From a virus: a stretch of DNA of 28,742 bases. Shown piece after piece: positions 14,038 through 21,322 of this stretch. The stretch spans positions 1-28,742 of IMG/VR virus record IMGVR_UViG_3300011114_000101, one strand, 5' to 3'. Position numbers and translations under genes: made by a program. The notes under the pieces are model-generated. The model searched no databases, was not told where the DNA came from, and saw only the letters and a program-made list of their open reading frames with translations. Numbering within the stretch: the stretch's first letter is position 1; each line of letters opens with the position of its first letter.

Positions 14038-15005
14038 TATCTGAAACCTCCGTCCATGATAAAGCCAGCGTCTTTAGCTTTACCCATCATTAACGCATCT
14101 GGATAGCGTGAAACTTGCGGTGGGCGCATATTGGTGCGCTTGATCGTAGCCTTTGCCTGTGCTGCATAACTGGTAATCAACGCAATTTGCGTCTGGCTTG
14201 ATTTGCCATACATAGGCATCAAACGTTCAGCAAGACACCACCGCAAAGCCATGTTGTAGCCTTGTGGAAAAGTAATTGTGTCGTTTATGCTTTGATATTC
14301 CCTAAAAATGGTTTGTGTGAACAAGTGCAATTCACCCTGTGACGGGTTAGGAAAAACATACACCGTGCCAAGGGTTTCGGCAGGCATATAGTAGATCATC
14401 TTTGCCCAAGGGCCATTTAGCTGTTTGATACCAAGTGATTCGTATTCCTCAAGGCTTAGAATCGCCACAGGATAGTCCAAATACCCACCAGCAACACTAG
14501 ACCCGCCTTGCATTGTGGCAACCCGCACAAAAGCCGATTCAATGGTCAAGGGACGCTCATAATAGGCGCTGACAGTCGTGCTGGCTACCGTCTGATACTT
14601 GCTGACCGTGTATGTTCCCGCCTCAAGAACGTTACCGCCTGCGCCTGTGCCAAAGCCAACAATAGTTGTGCCAGCGGTAATACCAGTTCCCGATAAGGTC
14701 ATGCCCATCGTGATGCCGCCATTGGTAATTGCTGTAACGGTCAAGACGTTTCCAGAAATTGATCCCGTAAAAGTAGCCCCAACAGAACCGCCTGGCCCTA
14801 ACGTGTATTGCACGGTATTTTGCACAGTTGGAAAGATCAACTCTGTGCGATAGAAAACCATCATGTTTTCATTCGACCATTGTGCAATCATGTCGTTAAG
14901 CATATCCAGACCGTCTTGCGCTTCATCAGCCGTTGGATTTTCACCAGCAGCAATAGCGCCAATGTCTTTCATGGCTCGAGTAATGATGTCAATTGGTTGA
15001 GTCAT
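14037..15005 (-). CDS. P22 gp4-like tail accessory/head completion protein with inserted beta domain
   Basis: 322 residues, about twice P22 gp4 (166). The N-terminal helix region ([33 protein letters not shown]) and the later [25 protein letters not shown]-like and FPNPS segments fit the gp4 family, which docks on the portal and starts tail assembly. Between YTLGPGG (67-73) and RPLTIESAF (151-159) lies an inserted Gly/Thr-rich segment (about 74-148: [44 protein letters not shown]) resembling a promiscuous beta domain seen in other phage structural proteins. It overlaps the gp10-like gene by one base. Confidence 0.87.
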   Translation of the reverse strand: MTQPIDIITRAMKDIGAIAAGENPTADEAQDGLDMLNDMIAQWSNENMMVFYRTELIFPTVQNTVQYTLGPGGSVGATFTGSISGNVLTVTAITNGGITMGMTLSGTGITAGTTIVGFGTGAGGNVLEAGTYTVSKYQTVASTTVSAYYERPLTIESAFVRVATMQGGSSVAGGYLDYPVAILSLEEYESLGIKQLNGPWAKMIYYMPAETLGTVYVFPNPSQGELHLFTQTIFREYQSINDTITFPQGYNMALRWCLAERLMPMYGKSSQTQIALITSYAAQAKATIKRTNMRPPQVSRYPDALMMGKAKDAGFIMDGGFR

Positions 15006-15014
15006 TTTTTATCC

Positions 15015-15254
15015 TTATGCTGGAATTTGGGCTGCTTGGTAAGTGGCAATCACTTCTGCCGTATGTACGGTAGCGCAAATGGCTTGAACCTTGGAATCTT
15101 CGGCACTGTAGTCATCGCCTGGCTTGATGTAGTTGCCTTTGATTTCTTGCGCCAAAAGATTACCATCTTCATTGATGGTCAAAATATAGCGAACCGCTAC
15201 GGTCTGGTCTTGCAAAATTTCGATGCGATCAATAACTGTTTGTTTTTCAAGCAT
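15015..15254 (-). CDS. Small conserved-type phage protein beside tail fibre
   Basis: 79 residues: MLEKQTVIDRIEILQDQTVA, a strand-rich middle (VRYILTINEDGNLLAQEIK), then PGDDYSAED and a helical end (TVHTAEVIATYQAAQIP). I recall short phage proteins with the same outline (EKQTVIDRIEI ... PGxDxSxxD ... TPEVVAAY) next to tail fibre genes, of unknown function. TAAGGAAA precedes the ATG. It lies nine bases before the gp4-like gene and just after the 350-residue fibre. Confidence 0.78.
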   Translation of the reverse strand: MLEKQTVIDRIEILQDQTVAVRYILTINEDGNLLAQEIKGNYIKPGDDYSAEDSKVQAICATVHTAEVIATYQAAQIPA

Positions 15255-15262
15255 AGTTTTCC

Positions 15263-16315
15263 TTAGACAAAGTATGTTGCCGAAAATGTGATCGTTCCTG
15301 TAGCAGCAATAGCGCCAGCAGACGTTAAGGTTGTACCTGTGTTACAGATAACCGCAGCAGAAGCAGTAATAGCGGCATTTGTTGCGTTTCCATGTCCTGC
15401 TGTTCCTATGGTAAATGGCAAATTGGTTGTGATGACACCAGCCGCAGTCACTGCAACACTGGTTGCCCCCGTAACTGTTCCGCTAATTGTTACGTTGCGA
15501 CCAATACGAGTATATTTGCCTGTTGAACTAAAAGCACCAACAAGAGTTAAGCCAGCGCCTTGGTTAGGAGTCCAAGTACCTTCTTCATACCAGTTCAACA
15601 CAGTGCTGGTCTTACCCGCCAAAGGTGTGTTTGCAGAAAAGTCAAATCCTTTAGCTGCTGTGCCTTGGACTACGTTGCCTGTCAGCGATAAGTTACCAGC
15701 GCCAGGGTTAGTTGTTGCACCAAGATTAACGCCACCAGCAAAATAATTACCCGCAGTACCACTAGCGTAGATATTCCATTTGGTTGCGCCGCTAGTAACT
15801 GCTAATGTAATACCGTAGTTGTTCGTTCCTGTTGTTTGGTTATCTATGTAAATACCATGTTGGTTGGTGATGGTTGAACCCGCACCTTTTGTCCAATCAT
15901 TTGCGTAATACCCAACGGCACTTGTCATCGTAAATGCTGTCGCCGCCGTTTGTGGCGCAGTAAATACACCTAACCCGTTTGTAGTAGCCGCACTAGAAAA
16001 TACGGGTCGTGAGTCATAACCAATTTGAGAAGCGCCCGTCAAAGCAGATGATGAGATTGATACTGCACGAGCAGCATTACCCGCACCACCAATTCCCATA
16101 TATCCATTTACTCGTACAGTGTCAGTAGAAGCATCCCCAAGGGTTGTGTTACCTGTTGACGCAAGGGTAGTAAACGATCCAGCATATCCACCGCCGTTAG
16201 TAATGTCAGCAACGGTGGTTTTTACCGTAGCCCCACCTTGAACAATCGGCAAAGTCTCCGTACCCACCAATGGGGTAGTAGCGGAAGTCAATGCTGATAT
16301 TTTGCTGTTAGCCAT
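15263..16315 (-). CDS. Tail fibre-like protein
   Basis: 350 residues. The N-terminus (NSKISALTSATTPLVGTETL, PIVQGGATVKTTVADI) is a common start of phage fibre proteins. The middle is Gly/Thr/Ala/Asn-rich and repetitive. Near residues 240-300 an EGTWTPNQGAG ... GKYTRIGRNVTISGTV segment matches a frequent C-terminal fibre domain that often ends receptor-binding fibres. No chaperone or peptidase domain is visible. It overlaps the 94-residue gene by eight bases. Host recognition is the likely role, alongside the tailspike. Confidence 0.85.
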   Translation of the reverse strand: MANSKISALTSATTPLVGTETLPIVQGGATVKTTVADITNGGGYAGSFTTLASTGNTTLGDASTDTVRVNGYMGIGGAGNAARAVSISSSALTGASQIGYDSRPVFSSAATTNGLGVFTAPQTAATAFTMTSAVGYYANDWTKGAGSTITNQHGIYIDNQTTGTNNYGITLAVTSGATKWNIYASGTAGNYFAGGVNLGATTNPGAGNLSLTGNVVQGTAAKGFDFSANTPLAGKTSTVLNWYEEGTWTPNQGAGLTLVGAFSSTGKYTRIGRNVTISGTVTGATSVAVTAAGVITTNLPFTIGTAGHGNATNAAITASAAVICNTGTTLTSAGAIAATGTITFSATYFV

Positions 16316-16592
16316 TATTTGACCAAGGCATCAAAGAAATGTTTTGCTTTGGGTACATACGGTTATATTGAGCTTCCACTTCGGTAGGCACAATTTTTTC
16401 TTTTGCCCAACGCAATACTAAAACTTCAGATGCGTCCTGATAAGGAATAAAAGCCTGATCTTGCGTATTTTGCTCAAGAGCTACAGCATAGGTGAAACTA
16501 TGTTCTGGTTGATCAGTTTTGTTAACCGTCAACCAAACCGCAACAATTTCATTGCCGTTCACATCTAATGATTTAATTTTGTACTCAAACAT
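16308..16592 (-). CDS. Small hypothetical phage protein between spike and fibre
   Basis: 94 residues: MFEYKIKSLDVNGNEIVAVW forms a two-strand start, then VNKTDQPEHSFTYAVALE, FIPYQDASEVLVLRWAKEKI and a tail with NRMYPKQNIS. The outline (beta N-terminus, 'F.PY....EV..W....' helix) matches small phage proteins I recall beside fibre genes, of unknown function. AAGGAAA precedes the ATG at 16592. It may assist assembly or attachment of the fibre, judged only from position. Confidence 0.72.
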   Translation of the reverse strand: MFEYKIKSLDVNGNEIVAVWLTVNKTDQPEHSFTYAVALEQNTQDQAFIPYQDASEVLVLRWAKEKIVPTEVEAQYNRMYPKQNISLMPWSNNG

Positions 16593-16601
16593 GATGTTTC
16601 C

Positions 16602-18251
16602 TTATGTCATTGAGCCGTTAATTGCCACAGCTTTAAATTCACGAGTTCCAAAATCAACTGATGCTGAATGTTCGTTTGTTAAGGTTATTCGGCAATTATT
16701 GTCAGTAATCATGTGACCCGTTAATTGAATAGGTGTTCCTCCTGTCCAATCAAAACCCACCACAATTGGGTTTCCAACATCGCCGTTTGTAACAGTCATG
16801 TTGAACTCAAACGAAGCGCCAGCAGCAACCGCCCCAACAACAACACCAGTGCTTTTACCACCTTGAATTCGGCTAATTTTTGCTGCACCATTACTGATTC
16901 GACCAAAATTAAACCCACTTGAATCTATGCCAAATTGCGCTTCTGAGCCAACATCGTAGACATATAAACGCTCAATAAATTGATTTCCTTGGCGACCAAC
17001 AAGTGTGCAGCGCCCAAAAGTACCGTTAAATCCTGTGTCAAATGATGATATGTTGCTCCCAATAAATCTGGTTCTTGCTGGATATTGAGCATTCCACTGC
17101 CATAAAAATGTACCATCCCAAGCGGCATAAACCATTGTCATTTGAGGCGCAGCTAAGTTTGAAGTGTAAATTCCAGTCACCACCCCGCTTGAATTGGTTT
17201 CCATGTACGGCATAATCCAAGTGGTGTTTGCGTTTCCACCGTCAACTGGAAAATATATACAGGCCGCATCAGCAATTACTGCGGGATACATCCAAACCTT
17301 GTTGTAAACGCTGTCATGACATTCTCGTCCTGATGTGTTATCCATGTAGATGGAATACTTGCCGCCCATCAAATTTAAGTTTTCAAAATATCCGTGTGTG
17401 CCGTTTCCGTTGAAATACGCAATTTGCGTACTTGTGCTAGTACTTGCCGACACATAAATATTCATCATGACAAAGTGATTGCACGATTCTTTTTTGACAC
17501 CAATTGCCGTTGAATGTGCGTTGGTAATATCAACTACTAAATTGTGCAATTCAATGTTTCCAAGTTCAGAAGCTAGGCCCGCTTGAATAACCGCCTTAGA
17601 ACCAGACAATGCACTAGCAGCAGCTTTTAATACTGCGCCAGTAACTTGTGAACGGCTATATTGATTCATTGCAGCAGAAACCCCAAAAACCGTTGTTCTG
17701 GTTGGAACTTGAAGCGTGTCACTTATGATGTAAACGCCTTCGGGAATAAAAATGCACGATGCGCCTGAATTTAAAGCCGCTTGAATAGCCGTAGTGTCAT
17801 CTGTAGCGCCATTACCAGTTGCCCCAAAGTCTTTGACACTAACAGTTTGACGCAACTTAGCTTGTACCGTGGTGGCTACAGCACCTGTACCACCTTGTGT
17901 ATACCCAACAAGAGATGATCCTGAAGAAGCCGCAAAAGCCGCATAGATGCCACTTGAATTGCCAGTTACATTGTCATACGTTCCAATTGTGGATGCGCCT
18001 GCCGTTTTCAAAACAAACTTATATGCAACTGCATCAGTTAGCCAAATCTCACCGCCAGATGGAGTGCGACCAGCAGAATCAAGCACAATTGGATTGGTGT
18101 GTGCTATTGATCCTGCGCTGGTTGTGTATGTAGCTTGAGGTGTATTAGTTCCTGCGGTGTAGGTATAAACAAGACCACCCGCTAAAGGGATGCCGTTGTT
18201 ATCAAAAAACTGCGCCCCTGCCCCCGCCAGCATTGAAAGATTGACAGTCAT
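16602..18251 (-). CDS. Tailspike with pectate-lyase-type beta-helix
   Basis: 549 residues. Residues ~10-95 form a head-binding-type domain (NGIPLAGGLVYTYTAGTNTP; IVLDSAGRTPSGGEIWL) found at the start of many phage tailspikes. Residues 138-190 (SVKDFGATGNGATDDTTAI, IFIPEGVYIISDTLQVP, TTVFG) are the signature of the pectate lyase superfamily (Pectate_lyase_3), the first coils of a right-handed parallel beta-helix. Later coils (IELHNLVVDITNAHSTAIGV, GTHGYFENLNLMGG) continue it, and a beta-rich C-terminal domain follows. Such spikes bind and usually cut capsule or O-antigen polysaccharide. Catalytic residues and substrate cannot be assigned by eye. Confidence 0.9.
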   Translation of the reverse strand: MTVNLSMLAGAGAQFFDNNGIPLAGGLVYTYTAGTNTPQATYTTSAGSIAHTNPIVLDSAGRTPSGGEIWLTDAVAYKFVLKTAGASTIGTYDNVTGNSSGIYAAFAASSGSSLVGYTQGGTGAVATTVQAKLRQTVSVKDFGATGNGATDDTTAIQAALNSGASCIFIPEGVYIISDTLQVPTRTTVFGVSAAMNQYSRSQVTGAVLKAAASALSGSKAVIQAGLASELGNIELHNLVVDITNAHSTAIGVKKESCNHFVMMNIYVSASTSTSTQIAYFNGNGTHGYFENLNLMGGKYSIYMDNTSGRECHDSVYNKVWMYPAVIADAACIYFPVDGGNANTTWIMPYMETNSSGVVTGIYTSNLAAPQMTMVYAAWDGTFLWQWNAQYPARTRFIGSNISSFDTGFNGTFGRCTLVGRQGNQFIERLYVYDVGSEAQFGIDSSGFNFGRISNGAAKISRIQGGKSTGVVVGAVAAGASFEFNMTVTNGDVGNPIVVGFDWTGGTPIQLTGHMITDNNCRITLTNEHSASVDFGTREFKAVAINGSMT

Positions 18252-18278
18252 ATTTTTTCCTCAAAAACTAAGTGGGTT

Positions 18279-18542
18279 TTATTCGTAGTAAACAGTGCAT
18301 TTGACCGTGCCACTAATCACAACATACAAGCCATTTGCGGTGTTCAATCCATCAAAAAAACTATAATTTGTTGCGGCGGTTGGTGTAAAAACACCCAAAA
18401 CAGTGGCAGATGTGCCTGATGTTTGCGTATCGTAAACGGTAATTGTTGGGGTGCTAGATGCCGCACTAACAAAAATTCCTTTTAATTTTGCGGGGGCGCT
18501 CTTAACCAATGTGGTCGCTTCAATATATGCAATATTGGACAT
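18279..18542 (-). CDS. Small beta-rich structural-type protein
   Basis: 87 residues, beta-rich and Thr/Ser/Ala-heavy (STPTITVYDTQTSGTSATVL; YSFFDGLNTANGLYVVISGT; ending CTVYYE). The AYIEATTLVKSAPAKLKGI start and 'ANGLYVVISGT' strand resemble small phage virion proteins (decoration or fibre-associated). It is the first gene after the terminator at 18589-18610 and a candidate promoter at 18566-18571, so it would open the receptor-binding block. Function unproven. Confidence 0.72.
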   Translation of the reverse strand: MSNIAYIEATTLVKSAPAKLKGIFVSAASSTPTITVYDTQTSGTSATVLGVFTPTAATNYSFFDGLNTANGLYVVISGTVKCTVYYE

Positions 18543-18565
18543 AACAATCCCTTTCAGTTCATCAA

Positions 18566-18571
18566 ATTATA
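18566..18571 (-). promoter_or_regulatory. Candidate -10 hexamer upstream of the receptor-binding block
   Basis: Read on the minus strand the hexamer is a perfect TATAAT. It lies just downstream of the terminator and about 24 bases before the ATG at 18542. No good -35 box is present (the expected position falls inside the terminator stem), and there is no TG extension. It may be a phage- or activator-dependent promoter, or chance in an AT-rich gap. Confidence 0.35.
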
Positions 18572-18582
18572 TGCTTCAAAAC

Positions 18583-18610
18583 AGAAAAAGCCACCCTTTT
18601 TAGGGCGGCT
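18583..18610 (-). terminator. Rho-independent terminator after the head genes
   Basis: On the minus strand a stem AGCCGCCCT / AGGGTGGCT (9 bp with one G-U pair, loop of four A) is followed directly by a run of T residues and then CTGTTTT. It lies 24 bases after the stop of the 142-residue decoration-like gene and separates the coat genes from the receptor-binding and tail genes. Partial readthrough is expected, since the genes beyond it also need expression. Confidence 0.85.
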
Positions 18611-18633
18611 CTTTCATTTACTTCATGCCAATG

Positions 18634-19062
18634 TTATGGCAGGAAAGTGAGGTCGTAACCGTAGATGAAAACATCAGCGGTTGCGGCAGCGCCTTGCGCT
18701 GTAGTGTTGCGAATGTACAGGTATTGGCCTGTAATCGCATCAGTTGAAGTTGCTGCGGTGTTCACAACCTTAGCCGCTGTGGTAGCGCCTGTGGGAGTGG
18801 TTGCAGACAGTACAGCAGTGCCGCCAGCAGCAGGCAGGGTGTAAACCGCAAATGCCGCTGTAGACAAGCTGGTGCTTGCATTGGTCAACAACACATAGGC
18901 AACGCTTACACGTCCTGCTACGAGGATTTGTGCAACGGTATCGCCTACGCTGTTGAGGTTGACCGATTGTGCTGATGCAATCAAACGAATTGCTTGATTG
19001 CTGGACAGGTTAATCGGATGGTTGGTGGTGGTTTGTGCTGCGCCTGGATTGATATTAGCCAT
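18634..19062 (-). CDS. Decoration/head-associated structural-type protein
   Basis: 142 residues, strongly Ala/Thr/Ser-rich and beta-like. It starts ANINPGAAQTTTNHPINLSS, with later QILVAGRVSVAYVLLTN and a C-terminal AATADVFIYGYDLTFLP. It is encoded directly after the coat gene and before a terminator, the usual place for head decoration or accessory virion proteins. AAAGGAAA lies upstream of the ATG. High abundance is likely, as it shares the coat transcript. No named family was recognised. Confidence 0.72.
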   Translation of the reverse strand: MANINPGAAQTTTNHPINLSSNQAIRLIASAQSVNLNSVGDTVAQILVAGRVSVAYVLLTNASTSLSTAAFAVYTLPAAGGTAVLSATTPTGATTAAKVVNTAATSTDAITGQYLYIRNTTAQGAAATADVFIYGYDLTFLP

Positions 19063-19089
19063 GATAGTTTCCTTTCTTTATGGGGTTGA

Positions 19090-20310
19090 TTAGGAAGCCA
19101 CTCGGCAAGCCAATTCGGGGTACAGAGGAGCCCAGCCATACAGCACATCAACACGAGTCGGGATCGAATCGTTGTTAATTGTGTATTGGCGAACAACACG
19201 CAGTGACAAGCCCAAGTCTTTGTCGCTTGCACGACCAGCGAAATGCACACCATCAGGCAATTCCAAATCGGCAGTAGCCAATGTGAAAGCATTTTTGTGC
19301 ATAACGATGTTTTGCGGTGACACTGCGCCAGCTTGGTTAAACGGGGTCACAGCAGAAGCGCCAGGGCTTGTGATGGACACGTTTTGGAACTGACCAGCAG
19401 AGATAACAGCAGGGCTAACGGTAACGGCATTACCACTGATGGCAGTGACAACGAAATTACGCAGCTTGTTGCTACCGTAGGCTTGACGGTTCTGAGGGTT
19501 GACAGCATACACGTTAGCGATGGTGAAAGTGTCACCAACGTTAGGAGTAAATGTGCCAGATTTTGTCAAGGTAAGTGCAGAAGTTTGCGCCCAACCAGAT
19601 GTCAAAATGCCAGAATCGGTGCTTGTGTTGATCGTTGCTGTACCAGTGTAAGTACCGAAAGTTTGAGCAGAAATGTTCTGATCCATCTTCCAGTTCATAC
19701 CAGCAGAGTCACGACCCATCATGCCTTTGGAATATTGCATACCAATACGGTCATTAGGCACAAACAGACCTTTCAAGCTATCCACGATTGTTGCGCCAGT
19801 AAACGGCTCAATAATGCATGAACGGCGACCATCACGAGGCGCACCCTCTGCATCCAAGTAGGCTTGGGCGGTCAGGTATGTCAACAGTGATGTAGGAGGT
19901 GTGCCAGCAGTACCAACGATGTTGGCAGTGTTCAGCTTCGCCATTGTTGTGCCGTCATAGTCAATTTTGTTGGCTACAGCAGCTACAGCAGGCTTCAGTA
20001 CACGGTCAGAGAACATATCCAAAGACAGAGCCAAGTCCTGAGTAGTGAACTGGGTATCAACGTGGAATTGTGTAGACAATGTAACGGGGGTGCTGGTTTC
20101 GTTGAAATCTTCGACATTCAGCGCAGGGCCAGATGTACCGATAAAACGACCAGGGCGGCGAACGTTCAAAGTTGCGCCAATCTTTGCGCCAGTGACGGCG
20201 AATTGATCATCATAGTTACGCATGACTTCAGAGGAGAAAGTCAACTCGTTTTCCAAGACCATCAACGCTTCGTTGGTGATCATGGAGATGGTAAGCAGAT
20301 TGTTGCTCAT
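19090..20310 (-). CDS. P22-type major coat protein
   Basis: 406 residues (P22 gp5 has 430). The N-terminus MITNEALMVLENELTF (10-25) and YDDQFAVTGAKIGATLNVRR (33-52) are diagnostic of the P22 coat family, with an HK97-like fold. The E-loop-like segment follows, and residues ~220-320 (SALTLTKSGTFTPNVGDTFT, FVVTAISGNAVTVSP) form an inserted beta domain analogous to the P22 I-domain. The C-terminal SLRVVRQYTINNDSIPTRVD and YGWAPLYPELACR are also family-typical. AAGGAAA precedes the ATG. Order scaffold then coat follows P22. Folding may involve GroEL, which makes the co-chaperonin at 27653-27910 of interest. Confidence 0.93.
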   Translation of the reverse strand: MSNNLLTISMITNEALMVLENELTFSSEVMRNYDDQFAVTGAKIGATLNVRRPGRFIGTSGPALNVEDFNETSTPVTLSTQFHVDTQFTTQDLALSLDMFSDRVLKPAVAAVANKIDYDGTTMAKLNTANIVGTAGTPPTSLLTYLTAQAYLDAEGAPRDGRRSCIIEPFTGATIVDSLKGLFVPNDRIGMQYSKGMMGRDSAGMNWKMDQNISAQTFGTYTGTATINTSTDSGILTSGWAQTSALTLTKSGTFTPNVGDTFTIANVYAVNPQNRQAYGSNKLRNFVVTAISGNAVTVSPAVISAGQFQNVSITSPGASAVTPFNQAGAVSPQNIVMHKNAFTLATADLELPDGVHFAGRASDKDLGLSLRVVRQYTINNDSIPTRVDVLYGWAPLYPELACRVAS

Positions 20311-20338
20311 TTCATTTCCTTATAAAAGATTTGATTTG

Positions 20339-21241
20339 TCAGCGGATTCGCCCTGCAAGTCGTGCTGCTTTCCAAGCCTGATAGTTGCCATGAAATTGAC
20401 GGTTTGAGTCAAGTTCTGTAACTGGCCCGTTTGCAGACGCTTTGATCGGGTTGATCGGCGCTGGCGCTTTACTTCTTCCAACAGTAGGCTTTGTCTGAGG
20501 CTCAGTCTTTTCAAACTTTGCTTCCAGTTTCCCAATTGTAGCCAAGGCTCTTGTCAAAGTCATGCCTTGCAGTTGTTCAGCTATGTCTGGATTTTCAGCC
20601 AAGTGATACAGGATTCGAGGGCCAACTTCTGATTCAAATATTGCGTCCCGCACTTCGTTGCTCACAACAACATCAGCAGAACCAACCATTGCTTCAAAAT
20701 CTGGTATCTCGCTCTTTGCAGAGTCAACCCGCTTTGCCCAAGTGTTTATCAATTGGTCTCGTTCGGCTTGAACCTTTGCCTGCACTTCTTTTTGCTTTTC
20801 ATCTTTCCATCGCTGATCTACTCGATAGTCTGTCAACGCCTTAGCGTATTCATACATATCGGAGAACTGCTCTGGCTGCGGCTCATCTTCGGTTACTTGC
20901 TCGGCTTTAGGCTTTGCTTTTTCCTCATAATCCCGCAACTTTGCTTCCAGTGATTGCCTAGCTTCACGTTCTTGTTGCGCTTCTTTACGCGCATCTTCAC
21001 GCTGCTTGGTGATCTCTGAAAACCTTTTCTCCAACTTAGGATTCTGTTTTCGATCCTCTACCGCTGTTGCCTCTTTCTCGCTCTCGGTTGGCTCACTCTG
21101 ATTGTGCGGCTCTGCTGGTGCAGCCTCGCTTGTATCAGCTAACCCAAGCCTCTTGGCGGTGAATTCAGCCATGTTCTCATTAGTAACCAGATTAGCGGCT
21201 ACTCTTGGCGGCGCTTGTGGCGCTTCCTGTACTTCTGACAT
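20339..21241 (-). CDS. Scaffolding protein
   Basis: 300 residues (P22 gp8 has 303), acidic-basic mixed, very rich in Glu, Lys, Gln and Ala. Long helical and coiled-coil stretches run from about 65 to 130 (EKRFSEITKQREDARKEAQQ; EREARQSLEAKLRDYEEKAK). The Pro/Ala-rich start and short basic C-terminal end (AWKAARLAGRIR) fit the coat-binding helix-loop-helix end of P22-type scaffolds. Position between portal and coat is decisive. A candidate promoter and leader hairpin lie upstream (21264-21322). No protease domain is seen. Confidence 0.83.
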   Translation of the reverse strand: MSEVQEAPQAPPRVAANLVTNENMAEFTAKRLGLADTSEAAPAEPHNQSEPTESEKEATAVEDRKQNPKLEKRFSEITKQREDARKEAQQEREARQSLEAKLRDYEEKAKPKAEQVTEDEPQPEQFSDMYEYAKALTDYRVDQRWKDEKQKEVQAKVQAERDQLINTWAKRVDSAKSEIPDFEAMVGSADVVVSNEVRDAIFESEVGPRILYHLAENPDIAEQLQGMTLTRALATIGKLEAKFEKTEPQTKPTVGRSKAPAPINPIKASANGPVTELDSNRQFHGNYQAWKAARLAGRIR

Positions 21242-21263
21242 AGGTTTGATCCTAAGAATTAAC

Positions 21264-21280
21264 CCAGTTGACCCAACTGG
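21264..21280 (-). promoter_or_regulatory. Leader stem-loop before the scaffold gene
   Basis: A perfect 7-bp inverted repeat, CCAGTTG / CAACTGG with a 3-base loop, lies 22 bases before the scaffold ATG and would fall in the leader of a transcript from the candidate promoter just upstream. No U-run follows on either strand, so it is not a terminator. It could be an RNA operator or stabiliser. A role in regulating scaffold synthesis is a hypothesis. Confidence 0.45.
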
Positions 21281-21293
21281 TAAGGTTTTGTGG

Positions 21294-21322
21294 TTTTTAC
21301 CACGAAATCATGAATCAGTCAA
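21294..21322 (-). promoter_or_regulatory. Candidate sigma70-like promoter for the head genes
   Basis: On the minus strand TTGACT (21322-21317, five of six to consensus) and TAAAAA (21299-21294, four of six) are separated by 17 bases. The -35 box starts right after the portal stop codon. The predicted start site is near 21287, about 45 bases before the scaffold ATG. It would raise scaffold and coat expression over that of portal and terminase. Confidence 0.45.

Noticed and set aside
15288-15746. Open frame of 152 codons on the plus strand, Pro/Val/Ala-rich
   Set aside because: It is the antisense of Thr/Gly/Ala codons in the 350-residue fibre, a common artefact.
21264-21303. Two adjacent inverted repeats as possible terminators
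   Set aside because: Neither has a U-run on the minus strand; the first is kept as a leader hairpin, the second (5-bp stem at 21290-21303) overlaps the candidate -10 and may be chance.
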